A stretch of DNA of 64,000 nucleotides from Diaporthe sp. PMI_573 (lineage: Eukaryota; Ascomycota; Sordariomycetes; Diaporthales; Diaporthaceae). Positions 1 through 13,668 of this stretch are shown piece after piece. The notes beneath the pieces were generated by a model. The model was not told the origin of the DNA. It searched no databases and saw nothing but the letters and a program-made list of their open reading frames with translations. Every line of letters starts with the position of its first letter. Positions within the stretch are counted from its first letter, which is position 1. A program made the position numbers and the translations under genes. The DNA is taken from assembly GCA_021399435.1 (NCBI GenBank), contig JAJTUP010000020.1:310001-374000 (forward strand), given 5' to 3'.

Positions 1-2
1 TT

Positions 3-113
3 AAGTGGGAAACAGCCAAGGCCCATGTGGTCCATTCCAGAGGGGACAGCATTGTCGCAGTGTGGTTGAAGTCGGGTTTGACGTTGAAGAAGGATGTGAT
101 GAAGGGAGTGTAA
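3..113 (+). CDS. possible 3' end of a protein-coding gene, truncated by the window edge
   Basis: Frame 3 is open from the left edge for about 36 codons (KWETAKAHVV... to ...DVMKGV) and stops with TAA at 111-113. The third codon position is mostly G or C, unlike the AT-richer sequence that follows, so this could be the last exon of a gene lying left of the window. It is too short to recognise a family, and chance openness cannot be excluded. Confidence 0.2.
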   Translation, partial: KWETAKAHVVHSRGDSIVAVWLKSGLTLKKDVMKGV

Positions 114-3100
114 ATGGGGAACTGGTCTACTGGAGAGGACAGGAAATTGATACAGCCGCAGGTATTTATAGTCGAAAATCTATGCAGCGCCTTGACAAGT
201 TAGCATTCAATATCCACGATCTTTTGTAAGTAACTAGGCCCAGCCGATATGTCACGAAGGCTCTAGTGTGGTAGCAAGTGCCCATTTCTCCCAAATTTAT
301 ACATGTACCCTATAGAAAGGATGACCTTTTTAAGCTTTAATTTTCATGCTTTTTGTGGGCTCACAAATACTAGTCGTGCGTATAAAACTTATTTTACTAG
401 TATAGTTGCAATGTGTGGTCACTGTGATTGGAATACTCCAATTCAAGAAGAGACAGATTTCGAACCGGTTATTTGCTACAAGGCTAATGATCCAGTTAAA
501 CTGAACCATGTGCAACTACTTTTCTTTACCATTCGGACGACTAAATCGTGCCACGACTCAGAGTCGGGAGAAATTCGCCTTTCGGTGGCTACTCTAGAAT
601 GGTCGCGTATATCACCTGACTTCTTGTCGCCAATATCATTATCGGTCATCACCTTCTCGCACCAGCTAGGGGTTAGTCCGTCCTGCGCTTGTGAGACCTA
701 GGTTGGTAATCTGGGCGAAAAAGAACTTGTTAGGGCAACTCAATTAAGTCTCAGGTCATGCTAAGGCCGAGGAGCCATCTGCGTTTGGCCCAGTTCACTA
801 ATATTTTTCATCAACAATTGTCCAGTATCAAACTCCTTGAGTGAAAGACAGGTATAGTCTTCATTGATGTACTATATGTATCACAACGTCACACCTCCTT
901 CTCAGCGTTGCCTGGGGCATGCCTGGGGTGGGCAGTGTCCATGCAACCCGCCCGCCACGGTGTCGCGTGGCTGTTTTGCGGTCACCAAAGCTTTGAATAG
1001 AGGCTTATTTGGAGTGGCTGCCTTAGAGAAGCTCAGATATACGCAATAATTGGTGTTGAAGCTCAACTTTTCCGGCCCTAGGCCCCTGAGTATTGCAGGC
1101 TAACAAGTAGCACGGAAAGATAACAAGTCCTCGGCGGGGCCAGGACGCAGAGGAGCTAACGCTCATTCGAACTGAGACCATTCATATCAAGATGGTGATG
1201 TAGTCATGCATTCTTCACTGTCCTCTAGGACTTTTATGAAATATCAGAGGCAGCTGACAAGGTGCCACGGCCCCGCGGTCGAAGTCTCTGGGCATTCCAC
1301 CTGCGGCCGACGGAACTCATGCCTTGGTGACGAATGGGGTAACACATGCTAACAGAAAATCATACGAATGGTGTTTTCAAATCGAATTGTGTTGCGTTAT
1401 AGCGGGATGTGACAGGCTGATGCTATGTATGCCATGCAGATGCAAGCCAAATCGTCTCGAGACTGTGCCGCACTGCTGCTGAGCTTCGGCACAGCCCAGA
1501 TAGAGTAGAATAGTATTGGAACTTTTCAATCAACAGCGAATCCTTGTACATTTCTATATAAATCAACAATTGTGACCGGCTGGGATCGAGACCCTGTCCT
1601 GCATCCAACATCTGGGCTGAGCCGGATTGCTTCCCTCTTCGCTTTGGCCAGAGCAGCTGTGTTCCGGCATGGAGCACAACCGCGCCCGAGCCGCCGTGAC
1701 AGGCTGCAGAGGCCATGTGAGCTCGCCGCAGGCCGAGACTATAGAACAAGCCTCTTCGTCCAGGCCGGTAAAAAAAACAAACCTTGTGGAGCTTACACGC
1801 ATCTGCCCGTCGCACCGGACTCGGGCGTGCGCGATGACACAAGTCACCAAAAGATTCCCCGCCGCTAAACTAACACAGCCAAGGCTAAAGAGACGGTCTG
1901 ACAAAAGAACCTCGCGCTACGCGTCCCTAGTGCCCATCCCAATTCCCAAGTCGCGCCGAATTTTGATCCTGACGATATGGATACTCATCAGCCAGGCAGC
2001 CGCACACGAAAAAAAATCCTTAGCCCCGAGTCAGCCTTACGTCGATGGGGGGACCCAGGTCCGTTCTGGCTGGAGGAAGCTCGCTTGCACTGCCGAGGCA
2101 CATGAAATCCACAGGGGGCGTCACGACAGCAGCAAGCAGCCAGCCATTTCGTTCTAGCCAGCCAGCCCACAGTGAGAAAGAACCAAACGCCAGTCCTTCT
2201 GTCTGTCTTTTTTTTTTTTCCGTTTCCGCGCCCCGGCTCGGAGAGAAATCCGCAGTGGAGCCCTTTCACACTTCCCCACCCGCAAGAGTTTGACGCTGGC
2301 GAATCGCATGGCAGACGTTGTACCGTAGGAAGTAACACCCATGCTTCGACATGCCCCCACCCCCCTCAGGTACCGGTACGTCGACTGGAACACCCTTGTC
2401 AAGACGCATGTGGTTTTTTTCCTTTTCAGCCTTGTAAAAAGGGTACGTACACTACAATGGGGACGGGAGGGCCAGGGAGTGGGACGCGTCGGCAGGTTTG
2501 GGTGCTGCCCCACTGGGAAATTCACAAGGCCAGGGCGGGGACTTTGGGGCGCAGGCGAGGGAGCATGAGGGAACGGTTGTTGGGTGGGGAGTCTGGGAGT
2601 AGGCATAGTGGGCTAACGTGCTTTTGGGACATGTGCCAGTGCGTTTGTGTGTGCTGGGCAGCGAGGGAGGCACTCGTGGCAGATCAGGGGGGGGGCATTA
2701 CTCCGTACACTTGGGTTTGCTGTCAAAGAGGAGAGGGTGTACCCACACGACGAGAACTGACTCGGTGAACGCCCGGGTAATGGTCCCGTCCGTGGGTGCG
2801 TGTTGAAAGGGCAGGACCCAGTCCGAGATGAGGAAATGCACAGCAGCCAGCCAGCAGCAAAGAAGAGACACGGTCTGTACCCACAGGACAGACTGAGTTG
2901 CCAGTGAGTGGCCAGACTGGAGGGGCTGCTGATGATGAGGGTTCATCATGATCCCCCTTACTGTCTCCCCTTGCCCCCTTTGCAATTGTTCGCTGTTCGG
3001 GGTCTTGGCCGTCTGGGACGGGCCTCCGGAAGACGTCGCTTGGGTCGTCTCTCTAACCTATGCCCGGTATAATCTTGCCAGCTCGGCATCAAAGTGGACT

Positions 3101-3561
3101 CTCAGCCTCCAGGTACCTTTAACATCACTGCTCCGCGTGGCAGATACCTGCGGAACCAAAAAAAAAAAACATATATTGAAACAGCTTTAAGTATGTGTAC
3201 CCACTCCACGTAGCACGTAATACGTGTATCCAGTATATTTTGCCAGGCGAGCCGGATGGCGGTGGATGAGGGTACTGGGACTGTTAGACGAGGTGCCATC
3301 GCCTGCCTCATCGTGCCGGCAGCGCGGAGGATTCAGGGCTGCGTTGCCCCCCCTCCCCTTCGCGTACACGGGGCAAGCATCGGTATGTGTTTGAGGGTTC
3401 TATCTACGACATGCACTCGCGGACTGCCGGACCAACCCCAGGCCTGCCGCCCCGGTCCGTCTCGGTGTAATTTGTCGGGAAGGGGTATTGATTGGGGACT
3501 TTTAACGCCAGATAAAGTTGAGACGACCCGTCCCAGCTGTAACGTGTCGTTCCAGAGGGGT

Positions 3562-3588
3562 TGCCTGGGCTGCCTGGGCTGCCTTGGG
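3562..3588. repeat. 9-bp tandem repeat, 3 copies
   Basis: Unit TGCCTGGGC repeated three times, the last copy with two changes. No associated gene. Confidence 0.8.
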
Positions 3589-3791
3589 GGCAAAGCTAGA
3601 CATTGCTGGAGATTGATGGAGAGGATGTGCAGGAGCGACACGCGGTGATCGACGTGATTTGCCCTGCCAGTGCCTTGCCCTGCCTGCGTGGGCTCAAGCT
3701 CGAGCTGTCATTCAGAAACCCGGCGGAGATGCGCACGGCCTCAGGCTGGAGATCTGCGCTTCCTTCTTCGTCATTTCTGGCTGCCTGGGAT

Positions 3792-3818
3792 GCCATGGGC
3801 CATGGGCCATGGGCCATG
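3792..3818. repeat. 7-bp tandem repeat GCCATGG, about 4 copies
   Basis: Perfect tandem copies of GCCATGG, each containing an NcoI-type palindrome, so the tract is also self-complementary. Confidence 0.85.
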
Positions 3819-4180
3819 CCTGGCATGTCGCGTGGTCTGCTCCGTAACTTGGGGCGGGCTACACCAAAAGCAGTAAGATTAATCGAAATATGGTGACGAT
3901 TTTCAAGATTCCAATTAGCGTTGATTAGCCCTAGGGCAGGTATCATCCCCGTCGTCTCGTTTTCCCAATGGGCAATGTCACGATCGTGATATCAAATGGG
4001 AGCGAATACCGGACGTTTGGGGCCGGAGATGAAGTTGGCTGTAGTTTCGGGCGCAACCTCCCACCAGAGGTGGCCTAGGGTCGGCTCCCTCGGGTAAATT
4101 AGCTGATGTTTCGGCCTCGCAGTGAGCGGGCGAGTGAGGTGCGGCGGTCATGGATCAGGAATAATCCCTTGCATGGCGCT

Positions 4181-4208
4181 AGAAACCTTCTAGAAAGCTT
4201 CTGGAAAC
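4181..4208. repeat. 11-bp imperfect triple repeat resembling heat-shock element units
   Basis: Units AGAAACCTTCT, AGAAAGCTTCT and GGAAAC follow head to tail, giving alternating GAA and TTC triplets (three GAA, two TTC). Canonical heat-shock elements alternate with 2-bp gaps; here the gaps are 3, 2, 3, 2, so this is at best a variant. No gene start is nearby. Confidence 0.5.
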
Positions 4209-6210
4209 AAACTTTTGCCTTGCACAACGCTGTTTTTAGTCAGACTGTTCTGCCATAGGGCACAGCAGTGCACTACTACGGTTGTAAGCTCTGCCCAGAA
4301 TGGTCGCTCTTGGCAGTGGGCAGTTTTCACGCCCAATAACCACACCGCCCACGCCAGATGAGGGGCGGCTCGAACTCTTGCTTACATGTACTGTGTTCGC
4401 CACAGCTTCAGCCGCGCATACAATTTCTGTTCCTGTCGCTGGCGTGGCGAAGGAGGCGTCGACTAGCACAGCTGAAGAACTTGTTTCCGCGGATGGGATA
4501 TGCAGGCACGCGCACCAGCAAGTTTTTTTTGTTACTACCTCCTCGTGGCTGGCTTTGGTGAGTGATGCCATCCATGTTGGTCGACTGCTGTCGGCTCGTC
4601 TTCAGGGGGATCGGCACGACAAATCCACCGTAGTGCCTCCCGACGACGCACCTCGCAGCCGACGACAAGCCCGCTGCGTCTGGCCTACCGCTCGGGTATC
4701 CACCCAGTCGGGCTGGCGGAAGCAATTGGAGTTGCGAAAGGGGCTTGGCTGGCAAGTTGGTAGGGCGTGCCCCATGGCAGCCATGCGCAGCCGTGTCGAT
4801 CTCAACTGGCCATTGCCGGCCACCGCTGGCACATCCAGAGTCTGATCATCATCAGCCGCCATACTGAATTCTTGCGTCTTCCGTTACATCCGTCTGCTTG
4901 TTGGTGATGGTCAATGTGCGTGCAGCATCTGCTATACACTACTGGTAGTCTGGTGATATTGCGTGGTAGCGGTGGAGCAGTGAGTCGCCCCAGCTGGCGT
5001 TGGGTACCATCGCGCCGTCTCCATGACTCCTGAGAGATCCCCGATCCCTTTCGGCCACCAAAGGAAAGTGGTCATTTGGATTTGGAGGAGGTGACCATGC
5101 TAACGGCCATCACGGCCAAGTGAATGGTGATCGCCTCTACTAAAGTAAGCCGCGACCATTGATCTTCTCCGGTACCGATCCGGACCTTCATCAGCACGCA
5201 TTGGGGTTACGGCTGGCTGGCTGAGATGCGCAATCAATATCCGGGACCGTGATGGGATATCATCACCGCGCCAGCCATCGCAATCACGACTAAACTACGT
5301 TGCACACGCCACGCCTCGGGCTTAAACTGGGTTATATTACATCCGGATATTATATCGCAACTGGGGACCGACTAGATGACAAACCCTCCGAAAGTAGCAG
5401 TACCCCGTCCCAGCGCGTGGAGCCAAAACCATCTCACGGACCGGCCCTTTCGGCCCCCGAAATATCCAGTCACGAGACCGATCAAAAATACCACCACGTT
5501 CGAAACCGTGAGGCGGGACCAAACTGTCAGGAACTTGTGTGTGCAGCCACACACCCGGTCCGAGAGTGGGGAATCCGCTCTTTCTCAGCAACAGAGGAGG
5601 CCAGCCGATGCTCTGCATAATCTCCACCAGGCTTGATTGGTTGTGTTACGGTTGCGCCTCCAGCCGCTTCAATCAGGAACCTGGGGCCCGCGGGGTGGGG
5701 GGGAGGCGTCAGCAAAGCACACTTCACTGACCCTCACTCACACCAAGGGCCGAGCAGGTGAGGCGCCGGGTGGGCGACTAGAATAGCGAGATGGCGGGAG
5801 GGAGGGCTGCGAGGTGCTTTGTCGCGCGCCTGTGTGGACCAGTGATTATGTGAGGGGGGATTGGGTTCGATGGTGAGAACTACGCAAATTAAACACGGGC
5901 GGCTAGTCTAGATCGCCGAGTGCAACCGAGTGAAATGGTTCGCCACCAGTGGCTTTGGGTGAGCAGCGAACGCCCCGGGCGATGCATTCCCTGCATAGGC
6001 ACACTATAGTATGCATCATCATCAATCTCTTTTTCCTTACCCTTCGGGATGCAAGACGCCGCGGCACGCCCTGCGTCCAGGACCTACCAACTCTCGGTCG
6101 AGTGCCATCAGGTGATTCGTTTCGTGGTCAGCCCTTGTTTGCAGCCTTACGCACGAGAGCGCATGCAGAAGCAAGCCCCGACACGTCACACGGCGCCTCT
6201 TTTTCCTCAG

Positions 6211-6242
6211 TACCGTACCGCACCGTACCGCCCCGTACCGCC
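6211..6242. repeat. 5-bp tandem repeat TACCG, about 6 copies
   Basis: Units TACCG, with two variant copies (CACCG, CCCCG). Confidence 0.8.
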
Positions 6243-7483
6243 GTCTGTCAGCCAGCTGATGTTGGGTCGGTCTGCCAGAGCGATGGCCGGGGTACACTAC
6301 ACCGTGACACTCTCTCTCCTGCAGGGAGGGAAAATCCGGGGCCCTGTGTCAGCCCTGTGGGGAGACGTTTCTGGGACGTTTGGTTTCCCGCAGGGCAGAT
6401 CCGGATCGGCAGTCCGATGACGGCGGCCGGTCTCTCCTTGTTGGGTCGGTCGGTCATGCCGCCCCGTGTCTACGCACACAGTACTTTACTTTACCTTGTG
6501 TGCGTGTCTCCTGTCTGCTGCTTTTTGGCTTTGCTTTGCTGCCATGCAATGCATGTGTGAGAACGTGAGCGGGCAAGTGTGGTCTGTTGTTGTGAAAGTT
6601 CCTCGCATTGCATTTGCGCCGGGATATTATCTGTGCTCGGGAGACAGATGACACGAACTCGAGCGGATGCAATGCAATGCAGCCCCGTCGCCATCAAGGA
6701 AACAGGTGCTTCATTTTTCCCCTGGTGACAATGGTGGTGAGCAGCAGCATCCATGCGGGAGGCTCGGAAAAACAACCTCGCACTCTTGATATCAGGCCCT
6801 GTACGATACATGCAGGGGCAGCTGCAGAAGGGAGGCACAACCTGACATATAGGTGTGTGTGGGAGTGTGGGTGCGCGCGCCTGTGTCAGCACTGAGGGTT
6901 AGATATCATGGCTGTGTCGGCCTGGTCGAACCGAAATGACATGCTTACCTCTGCCGTCCCCATAGACTTCGGTACCAACGGAGAACAGGTTCACTGCCAT
7001 GCAAGAACGGCCGGGCCTTCAACCCTCCCCCGCGTCGAGATATCCCGAAGGGTAAAAGAGACAGACCAAAAAAAAAAAAAGGCAAAGCAACGTCAGTCTC
7101 GGAGACCGGTCCACCGGCCCCTCGTGCCAGATGAAGCTCCCTTCCCCGGCTTCCTGCGGCCCAGCCCAGAGAGGGACTGGCCGCAGCAAGACAGACACAC
7201 AGGGGGAGTTCTGTATGTATGCATTCCCAAGCCTCGGACTCGCCTGTCAAGGCCGCAGGTGCTGCCGCCAGCCCTGGGAGGAAGGGGCATCACGCGCATG
7301 GCTCCAGCTGCGCCATGTGCATGAAGGGATCGTCAACGTGATCGGTGATCGCATATTCCTCCCGTCTCGATGGCAGCCATCAAATGAGGCCATGGTGGGC
7401 ACGCGGCGCGACGTCTGACCGGCGGCAGCCACCGCAAGCCACAAGTGGCCAGGCCAGCACGTATGCCTGTGTCTCTGGCAAAT

Positions 7484-7540
7484 TGTCTGTCAGTCTGTCA
7501 GTCAGTCCGTCTGCCTGTCTGCTTGTCTGCCTGCCCGTCC
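7484..7540. repeat. TCTG/TCAG tetranucleotide tract
   Basis: Interrupted tetranucleotide repeat of TCTG, TCAG, TCCG and CCTG units. No coding potential. Confidence 0.7.
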
Positions 7541-8650
7541 AGACGGTACTAGTAGCGCTCGTTCTTGCTCCGGTGCCATGGTCTGGTCGTCGGCTGACTG
7601 CGTGGTCCAGATTGAGGCTCAACCGTTGAGCTATTTCTGACCCGCCTGACTGACTGACAGCTTACTCAGCCTGTGATCGACGGGAGGTAGTGGTGTCCTC
7701 TCGGGTACCAGCGATGGCGTACATTGGACATGTCCGGAGAGAAGGGGCTGAGGGGATGGGGAGGTGGGATGCTGCCGGGCGACTGACCCACTTTGCCGCC
7801 ACTCTCTCGGCGAAGATCTCTTATTCCCGGAGATGAAGCTTCTGCCAAATGGAAGATCTCAGAGTGCCAAACCATGCCAGAAGACACTATTGCCCGCCCC
7901 TCAGTGGGGCCGTAACGTAAGAGGCACACGACGGCACGACGTCAAAATTCAAGTCTTGCTCTTGGTTGGTGCTCGAGACGAGGGCTCGGCTGTTTTTTCG
8001 TGCTGACATTGGATGTTTGCTCGAGCAGAGCGGTTGATCATCCAGCATTGCCGCGGTGCCACCCACTCCCGGTTCGGTGAAATGTCCGGGTAAAGAGGTG
8101 TCCTACATATGGAGCAACCTGGATCATGTCCAACCAATCCAACCAATCCCATTAGGTCAGCGCCTGTCGAGTCAGTAGAGTAGCAACAAGGCTCGAGAAC
8201 AGGCCGGAGCGAGGTCATCACATCCGTGCAAGCAGAATGGCCATTGGGCACAAGTTGGCGCCGAGATTATTGTGCGTCCAGAAGCTCTTGAGCACCAGTT
8301 CTCCGGGGCCCCGTCCCTTCAAGATCCAAAGGCCCGAACGTCCTGCCTGGCCCCCGGAACCATCAGGCCGGCTTGGACCCGTCAGTGCCGCGGGCAGGAC
8401 GCGTCGCACGAGATCTCCAGACTCAAAACCTGCATACGGCAGCACGACCTATGAGGTCGGCAGTAAGCGTGTCTGAGTCGGCCCTACGAGACAGCCCCAA
8501 GGCGAATGGGGGCGCCTAAGCTGGGAACATCTCGGCCGTAATCCCTTGCCTCGCGCCTCCAATTGGGCAGGGCCGACGAGATGGCAACCCACTTGGCCTG
8601 GTCCTCAAGGGCCGTGGAAGAAGAGAAGCCCCGGCGATTAGGCCGGCTCA

Positions 8651-8722
8651 GACACACACACACATCCACATACTACACATACACATACACAAACACAAAC
8701 AAAAAACACACACACAGACGCA
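8651..8722. repeat. interrupted CA microsatellite
   Basis: (CA)n interrupted by TC, TA and A-rich segments. Confidence 0.85.
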
Positions 8723-11574
8723 CAAGGACATGGTCGACGTCGAATGCCGTGCGGCGTGACACGAGCCCCAATTTCTTCTCCATCGCGGCGCCCAGAACGG
8801 AAGCGCGCATTGCTGCCCCTTCCATCTGGCCCCCTGGCCCGGGTGGGTCTTTGATACCACGGGACCCCACTGCCTGAGTGACCTGGTGGATGGAACATGC
8901 TACACACATCCACAACATATACTTCACGTGTGAGCCGGCGGACGCGGCTGGCCGATGGAAGCCGTAGGATGACCAGGCACTGGCGCCTCCTCGATGGCCT
9001 GGGTCCAATCTCTGGAGCTGGTGTCACGGGTGTTGCCTCATAGGGAGAAGATGTTCCTCAGCCCTGGTCGAGTCGGAGGGTAAAAGCCGGAGAAGCGATA
9101 CTGGATGGACTCTTATGCACGTTCCCGGTTGTACAGCCCTCTGAGGCTGTCTTGGTATGACCTGCTTCCGTGGGACACGATCTGAGAAACACCGTTGTGT
9201 TACTCAGGTGGTTGGTGTGCCCCTGAGTGGGTAGTCCCCCAGATGTTTGCCTCCAGCCGAGATATGCCCATGACGGTGCACACATGCCCAGGGCTTGTAC
9301 GTCTATACATAGTAGGCCCGAGTAACGTGTCAGCCAGTTGTGTGTAAGTGATTGGTTATGTGTGGTGCCTGGGCTGGATGGCTGGGAACGATAAATCACT
9401 CACTCGCTCGGTGGCACTCGTCAACTTGTACAATTCTCGTGTTCCTCCCTGAGGGTAGAAGTGAAGTTGAGAGTGGGTCCTGCGATGCCAGGGATTGAGA
9501 CACAAACAAGCACACACACACAGAGTTAAGGCCGTTTGTGTGTGGTCGTGTGGATGTGTGTGGAGCCCCCTGAGCCGCCCGCGGAGAGCTGAAAGTCTCG
9601 GCACCCAGCCCCTGAGCCTACGGCCTTGGAAGACCAGACACGCCAGCAGTGGCGGTTCGCTTCTCGCCTAGGCTGGTTAGGGAGGCCAGGTAGGGCTGGC
9701 TAGGGCTGGCTGAGCCCAATCCAAGCTTGTGGTCTACTGTATCAGATGTAAGCTTGTAGGCGCGCGTACGCGTTTCTCTGTCGGACTACCACGGCCTATA
9801 GTGCTGTTCTACACTCTTGAGAAGATGTGATACGAAGAGACGAACATGATCTTCGTTGACGTCTTTGCGTAAGATCAACTCGCATTGACTCGACTCGATG
9901 ATCCTCCTCCTGCATCAGTCGAGCACACTGCACATGTCCACAAGGTCCCTGATTCAGTCAGCTGCCCGAAACACAGACACCATCCAGCCAGCATAGCATG
10001 GCACGTCAAGAGGCCACCCCAAGTGCCATGTGTTGTGGTTGATGCTGCCATTGTTCCATTGTCCGCCTACGTCGAGAGCTTCCTGGGATCATCCGTCAAC
10101 CGCGTGCCGGACCAGACGTGTCGACTCTCACGGCCGACCAACAAATCTCAGGGCCGCCTTGTGTTTCTGCAACGGCCATCTGACACCAAGTGAGTCATGA
10201 CTATGCAGCTGCACCTGCAGCTCTGCGGTGCCCTGCCCGCTCGAGAGGTGGTGCCATCACGTCCACGGCCTTTCTCTCGTTGCCGGCGGGCGATGCCAAC
10301 GATGGGATGGGGGCGATATCTTGCCGACAACCCGCCCTGCCCAGCCCTGCTTCTCCCAGATTGCCCCCTCGGGAAACATCGATCGATCTCCCGTGTCTTC
10401 CCCCGGGTATCACCACACCCAAGCGGCAGTCCCCACAACAACGGGGCGCACAAAGAGAAACCACTTTGGCCCCAACCCCGGGTTCCCGTACTCGCCTGCA
10501 CCCATCCGTGTGGCAGTGAAGATTTTGTCTCACGGCTTCTTCCTGTCTGGAACTCATGCCCCCTTCCTCCCCCCCCCACCCTCACACTGCAACATCGTAT
10601 GGAGGGCATGGCCTGCTTGCCGCTGCCACCCCGACCGGCACGTCTACCCACCTGCCCTGCCTGACTTAATGTTAGTTGCGTGTGCGGTATCCGATTCATC
10701 CAAGCGGAGCCTGTGCCATGATACACCACCCGCCAACCAGAGGTGGTCCTCCCCGGATGTAGGTGTGATATTGAAACAAGGAATATCAAAAGCAGGTTAC
10801 AAAAGAAAACCTGCTCATCGCAGAAGCCGGAAACTGTGGCTGCGGGCAGGCAATTCTCGCCCTGTAATGTCTTTGCACAGCCCCCCGCCAAACTCTAATG
10901 CTAACACAGCATATATACCTACTGATGCATGTTATGTACCACAACTAGTATACCCCAGGGCCAACCAACGACCACGCCTTCTAACCCCCCCTTCCCTCCT
11001 GCTTAGATCTCGCATGCATGCATCCCCCACCTGGCAAGGGGCGATGCTGCTGACGCCCCAGCCAGGCCAGGGCAAAACCTTCTCTGGCGCGACCAGAAAC
11101 AAGAGCTTCCTCTGCCCTACGGGCTTCCTGCCGAGGGGGGGGCCCCTCAACCTTGCACCGGCTCTCTCACACCCATACCCTCCCCTATATGTGCCATACC
11201 CTTAATAATAATCGCCAGCCTTGTCTTGCAACGGAGCAAAACCTACGCTGTAGCATCAAGGAGGGCTTTTTAAACAGGTGTGTGTTCTCCCGCGGAGGGA
11301 GGGGTGGCGGGCTGGCTGGCAGGCTGGCGGGCGCAGCGCAGCGCGGACAGACGGATGGACATAACGGACGTATCACGCCCCCGGGGCGATCTCTGGGGCT
11401 GCGACGACAGCCACGACGACGACTACCGCCCTTGCGCCTCCTCCCCCCTGGGCGGGGATGGGCACTGGGGTGGTGGTTTTGCGCAAGGCTCCCCGCCATA
11501 TACCCAAGGAGTAAAATATGCAAACTAGACATGGGATGGACATGTACGCCTCGCGTGTGTGCCTTGATGGACTG

Positions 11575-11624
11575 CACGCACACACACACATACGCACGGG
11601 CTGTAACGCACACGCACACGCACG
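11575..11624. repeat. interrupted CA/CG-CA microsatellite
   Basis: (CA)n and CGCA units in two blocks, followed by an A-run. Confidence 0.75.
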
Positions 11625-12100
11625 AAAAAAAATGAATATGCTGCCTGCACGTCCTCCGTAGTCTATCATCCCGCCTGCGCGTGTAGGGCTTTCCCCGGGG
11701 CCGTCGTCGACCAACAACAGGTGGACGGCCCAAGGACGGGGAAATAAGGGCTACACTCGACGCGGGTAATGACTCGGACGGAAAACTCTCAAGGTCATCG
11801 TCGTTCAACCTTGCGGGCTTGGCTTCTAGTTCATCGAATACATTGAAATGCATTGCGGTGCAGGAAAGCGCGAGCCTCAAAAGGGGAAGAAAGACTAATC
11901 ATGTAAAACACATCAAAACAAGTCCACTCGGTAGTGTAGTACTGCCCCCCATCATCATCACCTCCTCCACTCCTCCTCGCATAAACCTCCCGATCCATAC
12001 AATAGCGCCGACGAGACGGCATGCCTGCAGCGGGCGCCTGGCATACGGGCGGGCTTGGGCGGGCTTGGGGCAGGCTGCGCAGGGTGGAAGGCAATGCAAT

Positions 12101-12135
12101 TCGCATCGCATCGCATCGCATCGCATCGCATCACA
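12101..12135. repeat. TCGCA pentanucleotide tandem repeat, 6 copies plus one variant
   Basis: Six perfect TCGCA units then TCACA, in GC-rich non-coding DNA. Confidence 0.9.
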
Positions 12136-13295
12136 TGCCAGCGAGGGGCAGCAGCTGCCGGGTGGGCCCATGCACCCGTCTCTTCCCCACGGGAAGCACG
12201 CACGAACGGGGAGAGGAGGAGGAGGACGGGAAAGGGAGTCCGGGATCAGGTACCCGGGGCTGTGCAAGAAAAGGGAGCGAGAGAAAGGGCTGGGACTGGG
12301 GGGGAACGATCCGAAGCTCTGACAGTGTGTTCGCCCCCAAACCTCTGGGCAGGGAAAAGAGGCAGGGAAGTTGCGGAGCCGGCGGAACTGTAAATCAGTG
12401 TTCAGTACGTGTGGTTGGTACTGTGGTATATCGAACCAAGGTTGGACGAGGGTTTGTTATGCAACCAGCCTATAACTGCCCGACCTGATAGGGCGCGCAG
12501 GGGAAAAAGCGTAAATGACCGGGGACCGGGGGGTTTATATCGGGAAAGGGAAGGGTGCAGAGAACAAACACTTGCAGTTGGACAGGAACAACGGAGATCG
12601 TGACAGTCCCGAGATTGAGGCTGTAATCGGGGGAAACAGTACGAGAAAAGGGCAAGTAAAGGCGAGTGGAAGGGGAAGGGTTGCAAAGATGCAGGGCTTT
12701 GCCACGCGTTGGGTAACTCCGTGCAACCTCAAAATACCACATCAACGACGAGACGAGACAGGAATTACCACATTAAAAAAAAGGGCTGAAGGCGCGGAAT
12801 GGCATCAATTGGTTCGCTGCCATGTCGACGAGGAAGAAGGGATGACTAGGGGCAGGGATGTTATTCGAACTGCTACCGTGCGAAACGGTGACATCAATCA
12901 CTCTTCAGGTCTGGTGGTGTCACCTTGCACTGTGGGGCCTTGGAAACTCACGATTCTTTCCGAATAGCGAATGCACGTCGCGAGCACCCAATCGACTATT
13001 CAGCCTACGCCTGCTTGCTATTGTGGCTATAGGTATTGTGCACGATGTAAGTGCACAAATACCAATACGCCAGTCAGGCTGCCACCCACGCAGAAAAGTT
13101 CCTGGCAGCGTGGCATCGAGGCAGGGGTGGCAGGTTCATCAAGGTGCCTCGATACTCTGGTACACTAAAAACCTCACGATATAGCAAGCAACTCGAACTG
13201 TTAATTTCCTGTCAACGGCCGGCGGGAGAAGACTTCTGGAAGCAGGTCGTGGTTCGTTGGGCCCGCCCTGTCCGCCCGCTCGTGAACCACACAGC

Positions 13296-13296
13296 A

Positions 13297-13334
<38 letters not shown>

Positions 13335-13625
13335 CCTTCGTCCGACAAAACCGTCATTTTTAGCGTTCCGGTTCGTTTCTGATGAGACCAGGCAGAAACA
13401 AGATTGCAATCTACATGGCACCGGCTGCCCAGCTCTCCAGGGAGGCAGGGTGACGATGGCCATGCCCCCATGCATAGTTAGCCGGAGCGTTCGAACAATG
13501 CGTATCAGGTCCGCCCTGCGACGGGGCGGTACACTTACACACACACACACACACAACTACCTACTACCCTGCTACCCACGCACTCACACGTGCGTATAAG
13601 GGTGGCATGTTTCAATATTTCATCA

Positions 13626-13667
<42 letters not shown>
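13296..13667. repeat. cluster of three CA microsatellites
   Basis: Three (CA)n tracts lie within 370 bp, at about 13296-13330, 13537-13555 and 13626-13667. The last is the longest uninterrupted dinucleotide run in the window, about 21 units. Confidence 0.9.

Positions 13668-13668
<1 letters not shown>

Noticed and set aside
1627..2157. 176-codon + frame
   Set aside because: Basic, low-information sequence with no family resemblance; frames of similar length overlap it on the other strand.
10228..11205. Longest open frame (325 codons) in the gene-poor region
   Set aside because: Starts at GTG, is Pro/His/Arg-rich without motif or domain, and is matched by equally long frames on the other strand; GC-rich non-coding DNA gives such frames by chance.
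12101..13667. Arrays of short repeats considered as CRISPR-like
   Set aside because: They are uninterrupted microsatellites with no spacers, in a eukaryotic genome.
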